Shown: one piece after another, positions 24,658 through 31,595 of the stretch
How positions within the stretch are numbered: position 1 is the stretch's first letter
How the letters are laid out: every line of letters starts with the position of its first letter
Origin: Streptomyces orinoci
GTDB lineage: Bacteria; Actinomycetota; Actinomycetes; Streptomycetales; Streptomycetaceae
Reading direction: 5' to 3'
Assembly: GCF_003121295.1 (NCBI RefSeq)
Contig: NZ_PHNC01000029.1
Location: forward strand, 992,001 to 1,056,000
DNA: 64,000 nucleotides
Notes under the pieces: generated by a model
The model's input: the letters and a program-made list of their open reading frames with translations, nothing else
Told to the model about the DNA's origin: nothing
Databases searched by the model: none
Made by a program: the position numbers and the translations under genes

Positions 24658-25689
24658 ATGTCCAAGGCGAGGGCGAGGGCCGCGCGCCGGATCGCGGCCG
24701 CCGCCGCTTATGGCGGCGGCGGGGTCGGGCTGCTGGGCGGGGCGGCGCTGGGGCTGCTGATCACCGAGGTGGCGCTGGCCAGGCGGGTGGTCGGCGGCAA
24801 CCATGACACCCCGCCGCACGCGGACGGCCGTTATGGCTCGGCCTTCACCCACCAACTGGACCGGCAGCCGCTGGTGCTGGGCATGCTGGGCGACTCCACG
24901 GCGGCCGGCAAGGGGGTGCACCGGCCCAGCCAGACACCCGGCGCACTGCTCGCCTCGGGGCTGGCGGCGGTGGCCGAGCGGCCGGTGGAGCTGCGCAATG
25001 TGGCGCTCTCCGGGGCGCAGTCGGACGACCTGGAGCGCCAGGTGACCCTGCTGCTGTCCGGTCCGGGCCGGGTGCCGGACGTCTGCGTGATCATGATCGG
25101 TGCCAATGACGTCACCCACCGGATGCCGGCCGCCCGCTCGGTACGGCTGCTGGGCGAGGCGGTGCGCAGACTGCGCGAGGCCGGCTGCCAGGTGGTGGTG
25201 GGCACCTGCCCCGACCTGGGCACCATCGAGCCGGTCTACCAGCCGCTGCGCTGGCTGGCCCGGCTGCTCAGCCGGCAGCTGGCGGCGGCGCAGACCATAG
25301 GGGTGCTGGAGGCGGGCGGGCGTACGGTCTCGCTGGGCGACCTGCTGGGGCCGGAGTTCGAGGCCAACCCGCGGGAGCTGTTCGGGCCGGACAACTACCA
25401 CCCCTCGGCGGAGGGCTACGCCACCGCCGCCATGGCCATACTGCCCACCCTGTGCGCGACGCTGGGGCTGTGGCCGGAAGAGGAGGAGCGGCCGGACCTC
25501 ACCCGCCGCGAGGGAATCCTGCCGGTGGCCCGGGCGGCGGCCGAGGCGGCGGCCGAGGGCGGTACCGAGGTCACCCCGGCCCGGGGCCGCTGGGCGCTGC
25601 TCAAGCACCGCAAGCGGCGCCGGCTGCCCAGCCATGCGGAGGCGACCCCGCAGCAGGTGCTGCCCTCGGCGGCCGCGGAGGGCGAGTGA
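24658..25689 (+). CDS. SGNH/GDSL-family hydrolase
   Basis: 343 aa from the ATG at 24658 with GAGGAGGG 8 bases upstream. The N-terminal hydrophobic stretch (AAAAYGGGGVGLLGGAALGLLI) may be a membrane anchor or uncleaved signal. Blocks of the family: block I LGMLGDSTAAGKGV (nucleophile Ser), block III MIGANDVTH, block V DNYHPSAEGYATA (catalytic Asp/His). The expected activity is an esterase or lipase on the outer face of the membrane; the substrate is unknown. The last 60 residues are a basic, disordered tail. It precedes the thiolase on the same strand by 117 bases. Confidence 0.85.
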   Translation: MSKARARAARRIAAAAAYGGGGVGLLGGAALGLLITEVALARRVVGGNHDTPPHADGRYGSAFTHQLDRQPLVLGMLGDSTAAGKGVHRPSQTPGALLASGLAAVAERPVELRNVALSGAQSDDLERQVTLLLSGPGRVPDVCVIMIGANDVTHRMPAARSVRLLGEAVRRLREAGCQVVVGTCPDLGTIEPVYQPLRWLARLLSRQLAAAQTIGVLEAGGRTVSLGDLLGPEFEANPRELFGPDNYHPSAEGYATAAMAILPTLCATLGLWPEEEERPDLTRREGILPVARAAAEAAAEGGTEVTPARGRWALLKHRKRRRLPSHAEATPQQVLPSAAAEGE

Positions 25690-25806
25690 CACTGGAGTCC
25701 GGGCCCCGTGGAACCTTGAGTCCCGCATCACAGCGGAACCCTGGTGACCCCGGCCTTACGCACGGGTAACTTCACCCGGAGTCAGCCCGAGCCCACAGGA
25801 GCCGTG

Positions 25807-27027
25807 ATGCCCGAAGCCGTGATCGTCTCTACCGCCCGCTCCCCCATCGGCCGCGCCTTCAAGGGCTCGCTGAAGGAGCTGCGGCCGGACGACCTGACCG
25901 CCACCATCATCCAGGCCGCGCTCGCCAAGATCCCCGAGCTGGACCCGCGCCAGATCGACGACCTGATGCTCGGCTGCGGCATGCCCGGCGGCGAGCAGGG
26001 CCACAACCTGGCCCGCATCGTGGCCGTACAGATGGGCATGGACCACCTGCCCGCCACCACCATCACCCGCTACTGCGCCTCCTCGCTGCAGACCTCCCGG
26101 ATGGCGCTGCACGCCATCAAGGCCGGGGAGGGCGATGTCTTCATCTCGGCGGGCGTGGAGATGGTCTCCCGTACGGTCAACGGCTCCTCGGACGGCCAGC
26201 CCGGCACCCACAACCCGCTGTTCGCGGACGCCGAGGCGCGTACCGCGGCCCGTGCCGAGAAGGCCGGCGAGGGCTGGCACGACCCCCGCGAGGACGGGCT
26301 GGTCCCGGACGCGTACATCGCCATGGGCCAGACCGCCGAGAACCTGGCCCGGTGCAAGGGCGTCACCCGCCAGGAGATGGACGAGTTCGGGGTGCGCTCG
26401 CAGAACCTGGCCGAGGAGGCCATCAAGAAGGGCTTCTGGGAGCGGGAGATCACCCCGGTCACCACCCCCGACGGCACGGTGGTGAGCAAGGACGACGGAC
26501 CGCGCGCCGGGGTCACCCTGGAGGGCGTGGCCGGGCTGAAGCCCGCCTTCCGCCCGGACGGGCTGGTGACGGCGGGCAACTGCTGTCCGCTCAATGACGG
26601 CGCCGCGGCCGTGGTGATCATGTCCGACACCAAGGCGCGGGAGCTGGGCCTGACCCCGCTGGCCCGGATCGTCTCCACCGGTGTCTCCGCGCTCTCCCCC
26701 GAGATCATGGGCTACGGGCCGGTGGAGGCCAGCCGCCAGGCGCTGCAGCGGGCCGGGCTGAGCATCGGCGACATCGACCTGGTGGAGATCAACGAGGCCT
26801 TCGCCGCGCAGGTCATCCCCTCCTACCGGGACCTGGGCATCGACCTGGACCGGCTGAACGTCAACGGCGGCGCCATCGCCGTCGGCCACCCCTTCGGGAT
26901 GACCGGCGCACGGATCACCGGCACGCTGATCAACTCGCTCCAGTTCCATGACAAGCAGTTCGGGCTGGAGACCATGTGCGTGGGCGGCGGGCAGGGCATG
27001 GCGATGGTGCTCGAGCGGCTGAGCTAG
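25807..27027 (+). CDS. Acetyl-CoA C-acetyltransferase (thiolase)
   Basis: 406 aa from the ATG at 25807 (AGGAG upstream). The thiolase residues are present: nucleophilic Cys in TITRYCASSLQTSRM, the GGNCCPLNDGAA-like region (TAGNCCPLNDGAAAVV), VEINEAFAAQ, the His in NVNGGAIAVGHPFGMTGAR and the second Cys in MCVGGGQGMAMV. It catalyses reversible acetyl-CoA condensation or the thiolysis step of beta-oxidation. HPFGMTG in place of the more common HPxGxSG is a minor variant. It is followed by a strong hairpin terminator. Confidence 0.92.
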   Translation: MPEAVIVSTARSPIGRAFKGSLKELRPDDLTATIIQAALAKIPELDPRQIDDLMLGCGMPGGEQGHNLARIVAVQMGMDHLPATTITRYCASSLQTSRMALHAIKAGEGDVFISAGVEMVSRTVNGSSDGQPGTHNPLFADAEARTAARAEKAGEGWHDPREDGLVPDAYIAMGQTAENLARCKGVTRQEMDEFGVRSQNLAEEAIKKGFWEREITPVTTPDGTVVSKDDGPRAGVTLEGVAGLKPAFRPDGLVTAGNCCPLNDGAAAVVIMSDTKARELGLTPLARIVSTGVSALSPEIMGYGPVEASRQALQRAGLSIGDIDLVEINEAFAAQVIPSYRDLGIDLDRLNVNGGAIAVGHPFGMTGARITGTLINSLQFHDKQFGLETMCVGGGQGMAMVLERLS

Positions 27028-27101
27028 CGCTTTTCGGCTACGGGCACCAGGCCCCTGGAAAGTGCCGGTGGCATCCCGCACGGACCTTGCCCAACCGTGA
27101 C

Positions 27102-27144
27102 CGAATCTCCCCCAGGATGTGACCAAGCTCCCGGGGGAGATTCG
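27102..27144 (+). terminator. Hairpin terminator after the thiolase gene
   Basis: Perfect 12-bp arms cgaatctccccc (27102-27113) and gggggagattcg (27133-27144) with a 19-base loop, then tttcccc. It lies 75 bases past the thiolase stop. The rest of the 27028-27288 gap is unremarkable. Confidence 0.75.
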
Positions 27145-27288
27145 TTTCCCCAGGTCACATCGTTGAAGACGCAACCTCCGGGCCCTAAGTCCTGCCCGTT
27201 TGATGACCATTCGCACTTTGGGCGTGCGGCGGCCCCCGTCAAGCTGAGGTAGGAATTCGGGGGATCCATCGCAACCGGGAGTACGTCA

Positions 27289-28053
27289 GTGAGCGCCATG
27301 TCTGTTGCCCTGCTGCTGGCCGCCACCACCGCCACCACCGCGGGGGCCGCCGCTGTGTACGTCACCCGCGGGCTGCGGCGCCAGATCACCGCCCTGCGCC
27401 GGGACCTCACCGCGCTCCACCTCCCCGAGCCGCGGTCCGGCGGCGTGCCGCACGCCCGTACCGCACCGGTCGCCGAGATACGGGCGGCCGTGGCGGACGC
27501 GCTCGCGGAGGAGCGGGAGCGGGAGCTGGCCGAGGCGCGGGCGTTCTGGGCCGCCCAGGAGGCCCGGGACCTGGCCGGTCCGGGCGTGCCGGGTGCGCCC
27601 TTCGGCACCGGTGAGGAGCTGTACCTGCCGCGGCAGGGCGACTTCGCGGGAGTGGATCCGCTGTTCGGGCCGGAGCCGGAGGAGGACGCGGAGCTGGAAG
27701 CCGCCCGGCGCCGTCATCCCTCGCATCCTGACTTCACCCCCGCCGGTGTGGTGGGTGACCATGAGCGCATCCTCGAGCGGCTCATGGAGCTGGCCGAGGC
27801 GGAGGTGCCGCTGGCGGATGTGCGGCCGGGGCCGCTGGGCACGCTGGACGTCTATGTCTTCGCCGATGGCACCACGATCTGTATGACCCCCGGTCACCGG
27901 GAGACGGCCGAGAGCCTGTCCGAGGCGCTGCGGGGTGGGGATGCGCCGGTGCTGCTGGGTGGGTCCGGGGTGGTTGGCGCCTATGCGCTGACCTTCGGCT
28001 GCGCCACGGGCAACATCTACGTCCTCGCGGACCGCGTAATCGCTTCCCTTTAG
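27289..28053 (+). CDS. Membrane-anchored hypothetical protein
   Basis: 254 aa, GTG at 27289 with GGGAG 9 bases upstream (an ATG at 27298 is possible). One N-terminal hydrophobic segment (SVALLLAATTATTAGAAAVYV) is followed by a basic stretch, a charged helix (AAVADALAEERERELAEARAFWAAQEARDL) and a cytosolic C-terminal domain (LERLMELAEAEVPLADVRPG to the end) with FADGTTICMTPGHRE. It does not match a family I can name. It is convergent with 28468-28791 across a repeat-filled gap. Confidence 0.65.
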   Translation: MSAMSVALLLAATTATTAGAAAVYVTRGLRRQITALRRDLTALHLPEPRSGGVPHARTAPVAEIRAAVADALAEERERELAEARAFWAAQEARDLAGPGVPGAPFGTGEELYLPRQGDFAGVDPLFGPEPEEDAELEAARRRHPSHPDFTPAGVVGDHERILERLMELAEAEVPLADVRPGPLGTLDVYVFADGTTICMTPGHRETAESLSEALRGGDAPVLLGGSGVVGAYALTFGCATGNIYVLADRVIASL

Positions 28054-28083
28054 CGCTTACGGCTGCTCGCCGGGTTCCCCGAG

Positions 28084-28466
28084 CGGTTGTGGGCAGTCGT
28101 TCCGCAGGGCGATGGGGGTGCCCCCGCGCCGTTCAGGCGTGGGGGAGGGTGGGCACAACCGCCCACCGGGCGGCACCCGGCGATGAAACGGCGTCTGCCG
28201 GCGACCCTTGCCGCTCGGCCGCAGGCCGTGCGTGGCTGGGCGCGCAGTTCCCCGCGCCCCTGGCGGGGCGCACCCGGCGACGAAACCGCGTCTGCCGGCG
28301 ACCCTTGCCGCTCGGCCGCAGGCCGTGCGTGGCTGATCGCGCAGTCCCCCGCGCCCCTGGCGGGGCGCACCCGGCGACGTAACGGCGTCTGCCGGCGACC
28401 CTCGCGGTTCGGCCGCAGGTCGTGGGTGGCTGGGCGCGCCGTTCCCTGCACCCCTGGCGGGGCGGC
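28084..28466. repeat. Repeat block: one GGTTGTG-ended element plus three dispersed repeat units
   Basis: 28084-28161 is a 78-base element with 8-bp terminal inverted repeats cggttgtg / cacaaccg. It is followed by three direct units of about 100 bases (28183-28466), each with a core such as gggcgcgcagttccccgcgc and a cgtctgccggcgaccc tail. The units diverge progressively at their cores. They occupy the whole gap between two convergent genes, and no ORF is supported. Confidence 0.8.
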
Positions 28467-28467
28467 G

Positions 28468-28791
28468 CTAGAGGCCGCAGCGGCGGGAGCTGGCCTCGAT
28501 CAAGGCGACAGCGTCACTCACCGCACCCGGCTCCGCGCCGACGGCCAGCGCCTGGGCCAAGTCGTGGCCCGCGACGGCCACTTGGTCGGCCACCGTGAAG
28601 ATCCCGGCCTCCGGCATCTCCCGGGGCACCCCCTCCCCCGGCTCCTCGATCCGCTGGGCCCGCCGGGCCAACTCCCGCGCCAGTTCCAGCGCTTCGGCGG
28701 CCGCACCCCGGCTCAGGCGGGACTGGGGCAGGGCCCGCAGCCGGTCGGCGAAGGTGTCCACGGCGGTCAGCAGAGGCGTCACATCATCCAC
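28468..28791 (-). CDS. Small helical hypothetical protein
   Basis: 107 aa with a GTG start at 28791. Predicted all-helical: TPLLTAVDTFADRLRALP, then RGAAAEALELARELARRAQRIEE, then VADQVAVAGHDLAQAL and a C-terminal VALIEASSRRCGL with a single Cys. No signal or membrane segment. Its last codon abuts the repeat block. Codon bias supports a real gene; function unknown. Confidence 0.6.
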   Translation of the reverse strand: MDDVTPLLTAVDTFADRLRALPQSRLSRGAAAEALELARELARRAQRIEEPGEGVPREMPEAGIFTVADQVAVAGHDLAQALAVGAEPGAVSDAVALIEASSRRCGL

Positions 28792-28890
28792 GCCCCGAGC
28801 CTATGTGGCGCCCACCGACTGTTGCCAATGGCTGAACACTCAGGCACGGTGACATGAAGGACCATCATCCGACGCGTCCCGGAGGCGCCG

Positions 28891-29121
28891 ATGTCCCACG
28901 TCAACTCCGACGAAACCCACCGGAACCTGCTCTCCCGAATCCCCCACTGCACCGGCCGTGAGATCGCCGACTGGCTGCGCGCGGTCGATGAGGGCCCCGC
29001 ACTCTCCCGGTTCGAGGAGAAGGTCAGCTGGCTGCGCGGAGAACACGGCCTGGCGTACGGCCATGCCAAGGCGATCGTGCATGAGTACGACCTACGACGG
29101 GCCGCCCGGAAGCTGGGCTAG
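28891..29121 (+). CDS. DUF4287 domain-containing protein
   Basis: 76 aa, ATG with GGAGGCGCCG directly upstream. DUF4287 is recognised by IPHCTGREIADWLRAVDEG and LRGEHGLAYGHAKAIVHEYDLRRAARK. It is a short helical protein of unknown function; homologues are often fused to or placed beside DUF5655 or AHSA1-like domains. It ends 22 bases before a perfect 24-bp hairpin. Confidence 0.75.
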   Translation: MSHVNSDETHRNLLSRIPHCTGREIADWLRAVDEGPALSRFEEKVSWLRGEHGLAYGHAKAIVHEYDLRRAARKLG

Positions 29122-29143
29122 TCGTCGGCACGTCCCCTACCGG

Positions 29144-29195
29144 ACGGGACAGGGCCCGGGAAGGCGATCCCTCGCCTTCCCGGGCCCTGTCCCGT
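29144..29195. terminator. Perfect 24-bp bidirectional hairpin terminator
   Basis: Arms 29144-29167 and 29172-29195 are fully complementary (acgggacagggcccgggaag and on), with a 4-base loop tccc. It lies between the convergent DUF4287 and Bax1 genes and should end transcription from both sides. Confidence 0.85.
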
Positions 29196-29235
29196 GCGTA
29201 CCGGCAACCGGCAACGGGCAACCGCCCGCCGGCCG

Positions 29236-30093
29236 CTAGTCGTTGCTGTTGAGAATCGCGATCAGACGCAGCAGCTCGGTGTAGATCCACACCAGGGTCA
29301 GCGTCAGACCGAAGGCCGCCAGCCAGGACTCCTCGCGCGGAGCGCCGTAGCGGACGCCGTCCTCGACCTGCTTGAAGTCCAGCGCCAGGAACATGGCGCC
29401 GATCAGCACACCGGCGATGCCGGCCAGGATGCCCAGGCCGCCGCTGCGGAAGCCCAGACCGTCACCGCCGCCGAACATCGCGAACAGGCCATTGGCCAGC
29501 ATCAGCAGCAGGAAGCCGACAGCGGCTCCCAGGGCGAAACGCTGGAAGCGGGCGTTCACCCGGATCAGGCGGGTCTTGTAGGCGATCAGCACACCGGCGA
29601 AGACCGCCATGGTGCCCAGCACCGCCTGCATCGGGGCGCCCTTGGCGACCTGGTTGTACGCCTGGCTGACCACGCCCAGGAAGAGGCCCTCGCACAGCGC
29701 GTAGCCGATGATCAGGGCGGGGGTCGGCCGGGCCTTGAAGCTCTGGACCAGGCCCAGGACCATCGCCACCAGGCCCGCGCCGAAGCCCACGCCGACCGGG
29801 AGCTTCAGCGCCCAGGCGGCGGCCGCCATCACCACCACCGCGCCCAGCGTCAGGGCGGTGCGGGAGACGACATCGTCGATGGTCATGACGCCCGTGCGGG
29901 CGGCGGTCTGGGGCATGCCGTACTGGAGATCGGGCGTGCCCTGCGCATAGGGGTTGGTGGGCTGCGCGTACGGGTTGTCCGCGTACGGGTTGCCGTAGGA
30001 CGCGGACCCGGACTGCGGCGCCGCGTTGAATCCCGCGTAGCCGTTGCCGGGAGTGAACCCCCGTCGCGAGAAGACCGGGTTCCTGCTCTCCAT
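29236..30093 (-). CDS. Bax inhibitor-1 / YccA-family membrane protein
   Basis: 285 aa from the ATG at 30093 with GGAGGAGTGAA upstream. A Tyr/Asn/Pro-rich cytosolic N-terminus (repeats of NPYA) to about 65 is followed by seven hydrophobic segments: ALTLGAVVVMAAAAWAL, VGFGAGLVAMVLGLV, ALIIGYALCEGLFLGVVS, AVLGTMAVFAGVLIAY, FALGAAVGFLLLMLANGLF, GGLGILAGIAGVLIGAMFLALDF and FGLTLTLVWIYTELLRLI. The Asp of LALDF fits the family's pore Asp. Bacterial members are pH-gated Ca2+ leak channels; the role in Streptomyces is not known to me. Confidence 0.88.
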   Translation of the reverse strand: MESRNPVFSRRGFTPGNGYAGFNAAPQSGSASYGNPYADNPYAQPTNPYAQGTPDLQYGMPQTAARTGVMTIDDVVSRTALTLGAVVVMAAAAWALKLPVGVGFGAGLVAMVLGLVQSFKARPTPALIIGYALCEGLFLGVVSQAYNQVAKGAPMQAVLGTMAVFAGVLIAYKTRLIRVNARFQRFALGAAVGFLLLMLANGLFAMFGGGDGLGFRSGGLGILAGIAGVLIGAMFLALDFKQVEDGVRYGAPREESWLAAFGLTLTLVWIYTELLRLIAILNSND

Positions 30094-30297
30094 TTCACTC
30101 CTCCATGGCCACCGTGCGCGGCCTTGCCGACCAGGGTAATAGCTAGGCAAAGGAATGGCTCTCGTGCTTAGGGACGATCTTTTGCCCGACTGCCCCCGAC
30201 CGGACAAACGCAATCCCGGGCCGCCCGGTTCCGCGGACACACCGACGGAAGCGTCAGGGATCTGTCAAAAACGCGGAGAGCGCGGAGAAGCGGGGTG

Positions 30298-30380
30298 TGC
30301 CCGGAGCCGGACTCGAACCGGCACGGCCCGAAGGGCCAGCGAGGTTTAAGCTCGCCGTGTCTGCTTTCCACCATCCGGGC
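30298..30380 (-). tRNA. bldA: tRNA-Leu (anticodon UAA), bldA type
   Basis: The minus strand folds into a class II tRNA. The acceptor GCCCGGA (30380-30374) pairs with TCCGGGC (30305-30299) and the discriminator is A at 30298. The anticodon arm is GCGAG-CTTAAAC-CTCGC with anticodon TAA (30348-30346). A variable arm TGGCCCTTCGGGCCGT and a T arm GCCGG-TTCGAGT-CCGGC follow. CCA is not encoded. This is the only tRNA reading UUA in Streptomyces, whose abundance late in growth gates translation of TTA-containing developmental and secondary-metabolite genes. Confidence 0.95.
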
Positions 30381-30774
30381 GGGCCCTCGGACCACACGAG
30401 CGGGACGCGCGGGTCTCCCTCAAGGAGAGCAGGACGAGCCTATCCGGGGAGCGCCCCCCAAACAGCGGAACGCCGACCCGAGGTTGTCTTATTTTATTGG
30501 CAACTGAGGGTACATCAGGAGTGCGCCGACGCCATTGGCACATGCCAACGGCCGATCCAGGCCGCTCATCCCCCCACCCCCCGGATGCCCCGGAAATGTC
30601 GCAATCTCGACTGCGGCACGGCGGGGGCCGCTGTCCTACCCAAGGATGACTCCGGCGCCGGGACATACCTCCGGAGGCTGTCCCCAGAACGGTAGCTGGG
30701 GCGGATCCGCGGCGGAGCACCGGGCAGGAGGATGGTCAAGTCCCCGGTTCACCGTCCCGCAAGGAGTGTCCTCC
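30381..30774. other. Intergenic region between bldA and the ABC exporter
   Basis: 394 bases with no supported ORF. An unusually AT-rich patch (ttgtcttattttattggcaa, 30484-30503) lies about 100-125 bases upstream of the tRNA on its strand and may hold the bldA promoter. The right part presumably carries the exporter promoter and the AAGGAG ribosome site at 30761-30766. Confidence 0.5.
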
Positions 30775-31557
30775 GTGACCACCAGCCCCTCCGGCGCCCA
30801 GACCGCCGTCCGCACCTCCGCGCCGGCGGCCCGCGCCACGGATCTCACCAAGGTCTACGGACAGGGCGAGACCCAGGTGGTCGCCCTGGACGCGGTCTCC
30901 GTCGAGTTCCACCGCGCCGAGTTCACCGCCATCATGGGCCCCTCCGGCTCCGGCAAGTCCACCCTGATGCACTGCATGGCGGGCCTGGACTCGGTCTCCA
31001 GCGGCTCGGCCCGGATAGGTGACATCGAGCTGACCTCGCTCAACGACAAGAAGCTCACCAAGCTCCGCCGGGACAAGATCGGGTTTATCTTCCAGGCCTT
31101 CAACCTGCTGCCCACCCTGAACGCCCTGGAGAACATCACCCTGCCGATGGACATCGCGGGCCGCAAGCCGGACGCCAAGTGGCTGGAGACGGTGGTGGAG
31201 ACGGTGGGCCTGTCCGGGCGGCTGAAGCACCGGCCCAACCAGCTCTCCGGCGGCCAGCAGCAGCGCGTGGCCGTCGCCCGCGCGCTGGCCGGCCGCCCGG
31301 AGATCATGTTCGCCGACGAGCCCACCGGAAACCTGGACTCCCGCTCCGGCGCCGAGGTCCTGGGCTTTCTGCGCAACTCGGTGCGCGAGCTGGGCCAGAC
31401 GGTGGTGATGGTCACCCATGACCCGGTGGCCGCCTCCTACGCGGACCGGGTGGTCTTCCTCGCCGACGGCCGCATCGTGGACGAGATGCGCCAGCCCACC
31501 GCCGAGGCCGTGCTGGACCGGATGAAGCGCTTCGACGCCAAGGGCCGTACCAGCTGA
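30775..31557 (+). CDS. MacB-type ABC transporter ATP-binding protein
   Basis: 260 aa, GTG at 30775 with AAGGAG 8 bases upstream. Walker A is GPSGSGKSTLMHC, the Q-loop region FIFQAFNLLPTLNALENI, the signature LSGGQQQRVAVARAL and Walker B IMFADEPTGNLDSRSG, then the H-loop VMVTHDP. This is the LolD/MacB/FtsE-like class that pairs with FtsX-type permeases and exports peptides, lipids or antibiotics by a mechanotransmission mechanism. Its permease follows after 38 bases. A close paralogue is encoded at 56732-57520. Confidence 0.93.
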   Translation: MTTSPSGAQTAVRTSAPAARATDLTKVYGQGETQVVALDAVSVEFHRAEFTAIMGPSGSGKSTLMHCMAGLDSVSSGSARIGDIELTSLNDKKLTKLRRDKIGFIFQAFNLLPTLNALENITLPMDIAGRKPDAKWLETVVETVGLSGRLKHRPNQLSGGQQQRVAVARALAGRPEIMFADEPTGNLDSRSGAEVLGFLRNSVRELGQTVVMVTHDPVAASYADRVVFLADGRIVDEMRQPTAEAVLDRMKRFDAKGRTS

Positions 31558-31595
31558 CCGTCTTCGCCGCTTCGACTTCCCAGGACTGAATCCAC

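Noticed and set aside
28084..28161. Possible insertion-sequence end or complete IS
   Set aside because: Only 78 bases, no transposase frame and no evident target duplication; better described as a small repeat or MITE-like element.
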